Below, piece after piece: positions 5,132 through 8,576 of a DNA stretch of 8,576 nucleotides. Source of the DNA: Spirosoma fluviale (lineage in GTDB: Bacteria > Bacteroidota > Bacteroidia > Cytophagales > Spirosomataceae); contig CAMARL010000070.1 in assembly GCA_945860325.1 (NCBI GenBank), forward strand, positions 1 to 8,576, given 5' to 3'. Within the stretch, counting starts at the first letter, position 1. Each line of letters begins with the position of its first letter. A model generated the notes under the pieces. That model saw only the letters and a program-made list of their open reading frames with translations, made no database searches and was not told the origin of the DNA. Position numbers and translations under genes: made by a program.

Positions 5132-6607
5132 AAAGGAATCAATGTCCTTTTTAAATTGAATCAAACTTGGCTTGTGTATATAATACATATGACCGGATTC
5201 ATAAAACTTTATGTCCACACGCGCTCTTTGCTCAGGGCGCAAAAACATATGCTCCACATCATATAAAGCCGTAAAATAAGGCGTAGCAAAATCATAATAT
5301 CCACAGCCTAAATACACTTTCAAATTGGGGTTTTTGGCCATCGCATCACGCAAGCTCTCCGCCACATTTAAATACTTGTTTTGCACATTCTTGTAAGACC
5401 ATGGATACACATTGCCAAATACATTATAGCCTTTCTCTTCTTTAAACTTCAATTCTTTGGACAAATAATCATTAATTGTCGCCGTAAACGGACCGTCAAT
5501 ATTGGCAAACGATGGATCAAAATCGACATATTCACCCGCATCATCTAAGTCGCGACCCGTAAATCGAGCGTCTAATCGGCCGACCGACAAGCCATCCCCG
5601 CGGCGTAGAGCTTTATAAAATCTGTTCTCATCCACACGTAAATTCGCCTGCAAACAAAGTTCTTTGCTAAGACCGGTCCAATAGGCCATTTTCTCAGCGA
5701 TGGCATCTTTTTCTTTGGCAGACATCCAGCCACCTTTAATTAATGCAGAAGCATATTCCCCGATCGCCCAAGCCTCTGATTCTTTCAAGACATCTGCGAT
5801 GGGACGGGCCAATAAAGCGGGGGCCAATTTCTTGTGATACCAGGCCGCAGCCGTATAAGAAGGAATGTATAAAGCCCTCGGCAAGTCATTTCCAATGTCA
5901 TAATTATTCGTTCCAAAATTCAAGACTGCAGAAATTAAGATGACCCCATTGATATAAATCCGATGCGTATCCTGTAAATATTTAGACAATCCCGCCGCAC
6001 GTGTCGTCCCATAGGATTCTCCTGCGAGGAATTTTGGGGAAGCCCAACGATCATACCGGCTTAAAAAGTTTCTAACAAATGCACCTACCGAGGTAATATC
6101 CTCCACATAGCCATGGTAATTACTCTCCTTTTCGCCATTAACCGCTCTTGAATAACCGGTAGACACAGGGTCAATAAAGACCAAATCCGTTTTATCTAAC
6201 CAAGAAAATTCATTTGGAATATAGGTATAAGGTGCCGCAGTGGCTGAACCATCATCTTTCAAAAGTACCCTTTTAGGACCCACACCTCCCATGTGCAACC
6301 ACAACGACGCTGACCCTGGACCCCCATTGAACGTAAATGTTACCGGCCTCTTTCCCGCATCCTCCCCTTCTTTTTGATAATAGGTAAAAAATATTTTGGA
6401 CAAAACTTTCCCTGTATCCGCCTTCATATGCATGTAACCAGTAAATGCGGTATACTGAATCGTCTTCCCTCCGATTAAAATCGCATGCGTTGTTTTTACT
6501 ACCTGGACCCCCTGTGGTTCAGGATCGCTTGGGACAATGGAAGCTGTCTTTTGCGAAACACCATTAAAGGAAATGGCAACCATTATAATCAACAATAATT
6601 TTTTCAT
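5114..6607 (-). CDS. Exported family S10 serine carboxypeptidase
   Basis: 497 residues starting with MKKLLLIIMVAISFNGVSQ, a clear Sec signal peptide with likely cleavage near residue 19, so the mature enzyme is periplasmic or secreted. It belongs to peptidase family S10 (alpha/beta hydrolase), which removes C-terminal amino acids from peptides, usually at acid pH. The S10 signature NGGPGSAS is at 94-101 (oxyanion hole region), the nucleophile Ser198 sits in GESYGTTRA, Asp439 in YYDFATP, and His473 in SGHMYY, so the catalytic triad is complete. Length fits the family, which is about 450-500 residues. Start ATG at 6607 is followed at once by the signal peptide. The gene is divergent from the siroheme reductase and is followed by tRNA-Ser on the same strand. 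No other peptide-use gene is nearby, so a general scavenging role is the best guess. Confidence 0.94.
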   Translation of the reverse strand: MKKLLLIIMVAISFNGVSQKTASIVPSDPEPQGVQVVKTTHAILIGGKTIQYTAFTGYMHMKADTGKVLSKIFFTYYQKEGEDAGKRPVTFTFNGGPGSASLWLHMGGVGPKRVLLKDDGSATAAPYTYIPNEFSWLDKTDLVFIDPVSTGYSRAVNGEKESNYHGYVEDITSVGAFVRNFLSRYDRWASPKFLAGESYGTTRAAGLSKYLQDTHRIYINGVILISAVLNFGTNNYDIGNDLPRALYIPSYTAAAWYHKKLAPALLARPIADVLKESEAWAIGEYASALIKGGWMSAKEKDAIAEKMAYWTGLSKELCLQANLRVDENRFYKALRRGDGLSVGRLDARFTGRDLDDAGEYVDFDPSFANIDGPFTATINDYLSKELKFKEEKGYNVFGNVYPWSYKNVQNKYLNVAESLRDAMAKNPNLKVYLGCGYYDFATPYFTALYDVEHMFLRPEQRARVDIKFYESGHMYYIHKPSLIQFKKDIDSFFDSSK

Positions 6608-6640
6608 CCTAAATTAATTTTAAAACGAATATAGAAATTG

Positions 6641-6671
6641 TTTGCCAATAAAAGGTTATTTCGTAGATTTG
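6641..6671 (+). promoter_or_regulatory. Predicted Bacteroidota promoter for the siroheme reductase
   Basis: TTTG (6641-6644), a 19-nt spacer, then TAGATTTG (6664-6671) match the Bacteroidota sigma-factor consensus TTTG-N19-TAnnTTTG at every defined base. Transcription would begin near 6676-6680, leaving a short A-rich leader of about 40 nt before ATG 6721. No equally good box is seen for the divergent S10 gene; TATATTCG on the minus strand (6633-6626) is one base off the -7 consensus but has no convincing -33 partner. Confidence 0.75.
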
Positions 6672-6678
6672 CACCTAC

Positions 6679-6695
6679 TCTATATATTATATAGA
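6679..6695. promoter_or_regulatory. 17-bp palindrome at the predicted transcription start (candidate operator)
   Basis: TCTATATA and TATATAGA flank a single central T, a perfect 8+1+8 inverted repeat directly downstream of the -7 box. The position and symmetry suit a dimeric repressor site or a small hairpin in the 5' leader. It is AT-rich, so chance symmetry is possible. Confidence 0.4.
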
Positions 6696-6720
6696 CTTTA
6701 ATAACAACATAAGATAAAAA

Positions 6721-8576
6721 ATGCATAGTTTCCGCACTGAGATAGAGAACCCAATCGTCGAAAAGGACATCCTTGATTTGGCAAAAAAAATTGCTCAATT
6801 TAAGGCTGGCGAAATTCATGAGGAAAAATTCAGAAGCCTACGGTTGGCTAGAGGGGTTTATGGGCAGCGCCAACAAGGCGTTCAGATGATCCGGATTAAG
6901 CTTCCTTATGGCAAAATTCAGTTTCATCAATGGAAGCGAATTGCCGATATTTCAGATGAATACTCGACTGGGAATTTACATCTAACCACTCGGCAGGACA
7001 TCCAAATTCACTTTGTCTCCTTAGATCGTACTCCGGAACTTTGGGCAAAATTAGAACAAGACGATATTACTTTGCGTGAAGCCTGCGGAAATACCGTGCG
7101 TAACATTACGGCCTCACCCACTTCTGGCATAGATCCAAAAGAACTTTTTGACGTCAGCCCACACGCTGACACCGCGTTTCGTTATTTCTTGCGTAACCCT
7201 ATTTGCCAAGAAATGGGACGCAAAATAAAAATATCATTCTCAAATACCGATGAAGATACTTCTTTGGCTTATTTACACGACATGGGTTTTATCCCTAAAA
7301 TCGTCAACGGGCTTAAAGGGTTTAAAGTGGTTGTCGGCGGTGGCCTTGGAGCCCAACCCATGCTTGCGTATACGTCGCATGAGTTCTTAGCTGAGGACCA
7401 AGTGATTCCTTTTATTGAATCCGTACTTCGTGTTTTTGACCGTCATGGAGAACGTAATTCACGCCATAAAGCGCGTATGAAATTCTTGATTCAAAAAATT
7501 GGGTTTGAAGAATTCATGAACTTAGTGCAAGCAGAAACAAAAGCATTAAAAAATCATAGCTATCCGATTTCGGATGCAGCAGCATGGGAAGTAAGCGAGC
7601 CGACCCAATTATCGGATGTGGCAATTCCATCCTCTGAGGTTTATAAAACTTGGTTGGCCACAAATACTTTTGAGCAAAAGCAAAAAGGGTTTCATGGCGT
7701 TTACGTGCGAATTTTGAATGGAAATATTTCAAGTGACACATCTAGGTCATTAATCGACGCGCTCCAAGGGTATATTGGTGATGATGTTCGGATAACGATC
7801 AACCAAGGATTGTTGTTGAAATTTGTGCCAACGGCCAATCTACCTTATGTATTCCAAACGTTGGATGCGCATGAATTAGCAGCGCCAGGAGCAAATTCCA
7901 TTGCCAATATTACGGCATGTCCAGGAACAGATACGTGTAATTTGGCGATTTCAGATTCGACTAATATTACATCCAAGTTGGAACAAGTAATCAATGATGA
8001 ATTTCCTTCATTGATCCATGACAGCCAAATGAAAATTAAAATTTCGGGTTGCATGAATGCATGTGGTCAGCACAGTATGGCTTCGATCGGCTTTCATGGT
8101 TCATCGTTAAAGGCTCCCGACAAAAGGGTTTTACCTGCATTGCAAGTACTTTTAGGAGGAGCAACATTGGGAAATGGTGAGGGGCGTATCGCAGACAAAG
8201 TGATCAAAGTGCCTTCGAAAAGAGGTCCACAAGTACTGAGAATTGTTTTGAATAATTACGAAGAAAATGCACAGGATGGGGAATATTTCCATGAATATTA
8301 TGACCGCTTAGGCGAAAATCATTTTTATACATTGATCAAACCATTGGCCGATTTATCCAATTTAGTTCAAGACGATTTTATCGATTGGGGTGCCTCAGAA
8401 AACTTTATTACGGAAATTGGCGTAGGAGAATGTGCCGGTGTCATGATCGATTTGGTGGCAACTTTACTTTTTGAATCTCAAGAAAAATACGAATGGACCG
8501 TTGCAGCTTTGGAGGACAAACGTTGGGCCGATGCGATTTACCATGGCTATTCCGTATTTATTTCGGCTGCCAAAGC
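6721..8576 (+). CDS. Siroheme/[4Fe-4S] nitrite/sulfite reductase with probable C-terminal HEPN-like domain (3' end outside window)
   Basis: Open from ATG 6721 to the window end with no stop, giving 618 residues. It has the two-fold repeated layout of ferredoxin-type nitrite/sulfite reductases: a ferredoxin-like half (about 50-110, ending in NLHLTTRQDIQ at 85-95, a siroheme-contacting motif), a first catalytic domain with the GNTVRNITASP and KARMKFLI segments, a second ferredoxin-like half (about 320-375), and a second catalytic domain. The cofactor cysteines are Cys400 and Cys406 (CPGTDTC) and Cys444 and Cys448 (CMNAC), which hold the [4Fe-4S]-siroheme centre. The protein reduces nitrite to ammonia or sulfite to sulfide; which one is not decided by sequence. 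After about residue 565 the chain continues with a helical segment (WTVAALEDKRWADAIYHGYSVFISAAK) that resembles the start of a HEPN domain, a fusion found in some Bacteroidota. The leader before ATG is A-rich. Confidence 0.92.
   Translation, partial: MHSFRTEIENPIVEKDILDLAKKIAQFKAGEIHEEKFRSLRLARGVYGQRQQGVQMIRIKLPYGKIQFHQWKRIADISDEYSTGNLHLTTRQDIQIHFVSLDRTPELWAKLEQDDITLREACGNTVRNITASPTSGIDPKELFDVSPHADTAFRYFLRNPICQEMGRKIKISFSNTDEDTSLAYLHDMGFIPKIVNGLKGFKVVVGGGLGAQPMLAYTSHEFLAEDQVIPFIESVLRVFDRHGERNSRHKARMKFLIQKIGFEEFMNLVQAETKALKNHSYPISDAAAWEVSEPTQLSDVAIPSSEVYKTWLATNTFEQKQKGFHGVYVRILNGNISSDTSRSLIDALQGYIGDDVRITINQGLLLKFVPTANLPYVFQTLDAHELAAPGANSIANITACPGTDTCNLAISDSTNITSKLEQVINDEFPSLIHDSQMKIKISGCMNACGQHSMASIGFHGSSLKAPDKRVLPALQVLLGGATLGNGEGRIADKVIKVPSKRGPQVLRIVLNNYEENAQDGEYFHEYYDRLGENHFYTLIKPLADLSNLVQDDFIDWGASENFITEIGVGECAGVMIDLVATLLFESQEKYEWTVAALEDKRWADAIYHGYSVFISAAK

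Noticed and set aside
5743..5943. Plus-strand frame opposite the S10 peptidase
   Set aside because: Shadow frame with no motif.
6608..6720. Riboswitch (SAM or other) upstream of the siroheme reductase
   Set aside because: The predicted leader is only about 40 nt and AT-rich, too short for a known riboswitch; only the small palindrome is seen.
6604..6819. Minus-strand frame over the divergent intergenic region
   Set aside because: It crosses the consensus promoter and the start of the siroheme reductase and overlaps the start of the S10 gene; no recognisable domain.
7514..8054. Minus-strand frames over the siroheme reductase
   Set aside because: Shadows of the long + strand gene, which carries all four cofactor cysteines.

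Overview
The window reads as a stretch of a Bacteroidota chromosome, probably a Cytophagales-type genome. This rests on several things seen together: a SusD/RagB-type outer-membrane lipoprotein, AT-rich DNA with A-rich leaders in place of Shine-Dalgarno sites, two matches to the Bacteroidota promoter (TTTG - about 19 nt - TAnnTTTG), and a tRNA with no encoded CCA. The exact genus cannot be read from the sequence.

Region 1 (1-4635, + strand) is a tightly spaced catabolic operon that starts outside the window. In order it holds the C-terminal end of a SusD-like nutrient-binding lipoprotein, an HpcH/HpaI-family class II aldolase (GarL/RhmA/HpaI type), a GntP-family sugar-acid permease, a GarR/GlxR-type 2-hydroxy-3-oxopropionate reductase, and a UxuA-family (mannonate dehydratase-like) TIM barrel with an N-terminal export signal. 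Gaps are about 13-40 nt, and a palindromic terminator follows the last gene. Together they suggest a pathway for an acidic sugar: capture at the outer membrane, dehydration to a keto-deoxy acid (possibly in the periplasm), uptake by the GntP permease, retro-aldol cleavage to pyruvate plus an aldehyde, and reduction of that aldehyde. Aldolase + permease + reductase resembles E. coli garP-garL-garR, but with no GarD/GudD dehydratase in view and a UxuA-like protein in the cluster instead.

Region 2 (4636-5001) has no protein gene. It holds the operon terminator, two full copies and one truncated copy of an 88-bp-period repeat with inverted ends, a second hairpin terminator, a 17-nt perfect inverted repeat forming a large stem, and a terminator facing the minus strand.

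Region 3 (5002-6607, - strand) holds a tRNA-Ser(GGA) and, upstream of it, an exported family S10 serine carboxypeptidase. A good promoter for the tRNA lies across the 3' end of the peptidase gene.

Region 4 (6608-8576) is a 113-bp divergent intergenic region with a near-perfect Bacteroidota promoter and a 17-bp palindrome beside the predicted transcription start. It is followed by a siroheme/[4Fe-4S] nitrite/sulfite reductase on the + strand, cut by the window end just as a probable C-terminal HEPN-like domain begins. This last gene is open to the window edge.
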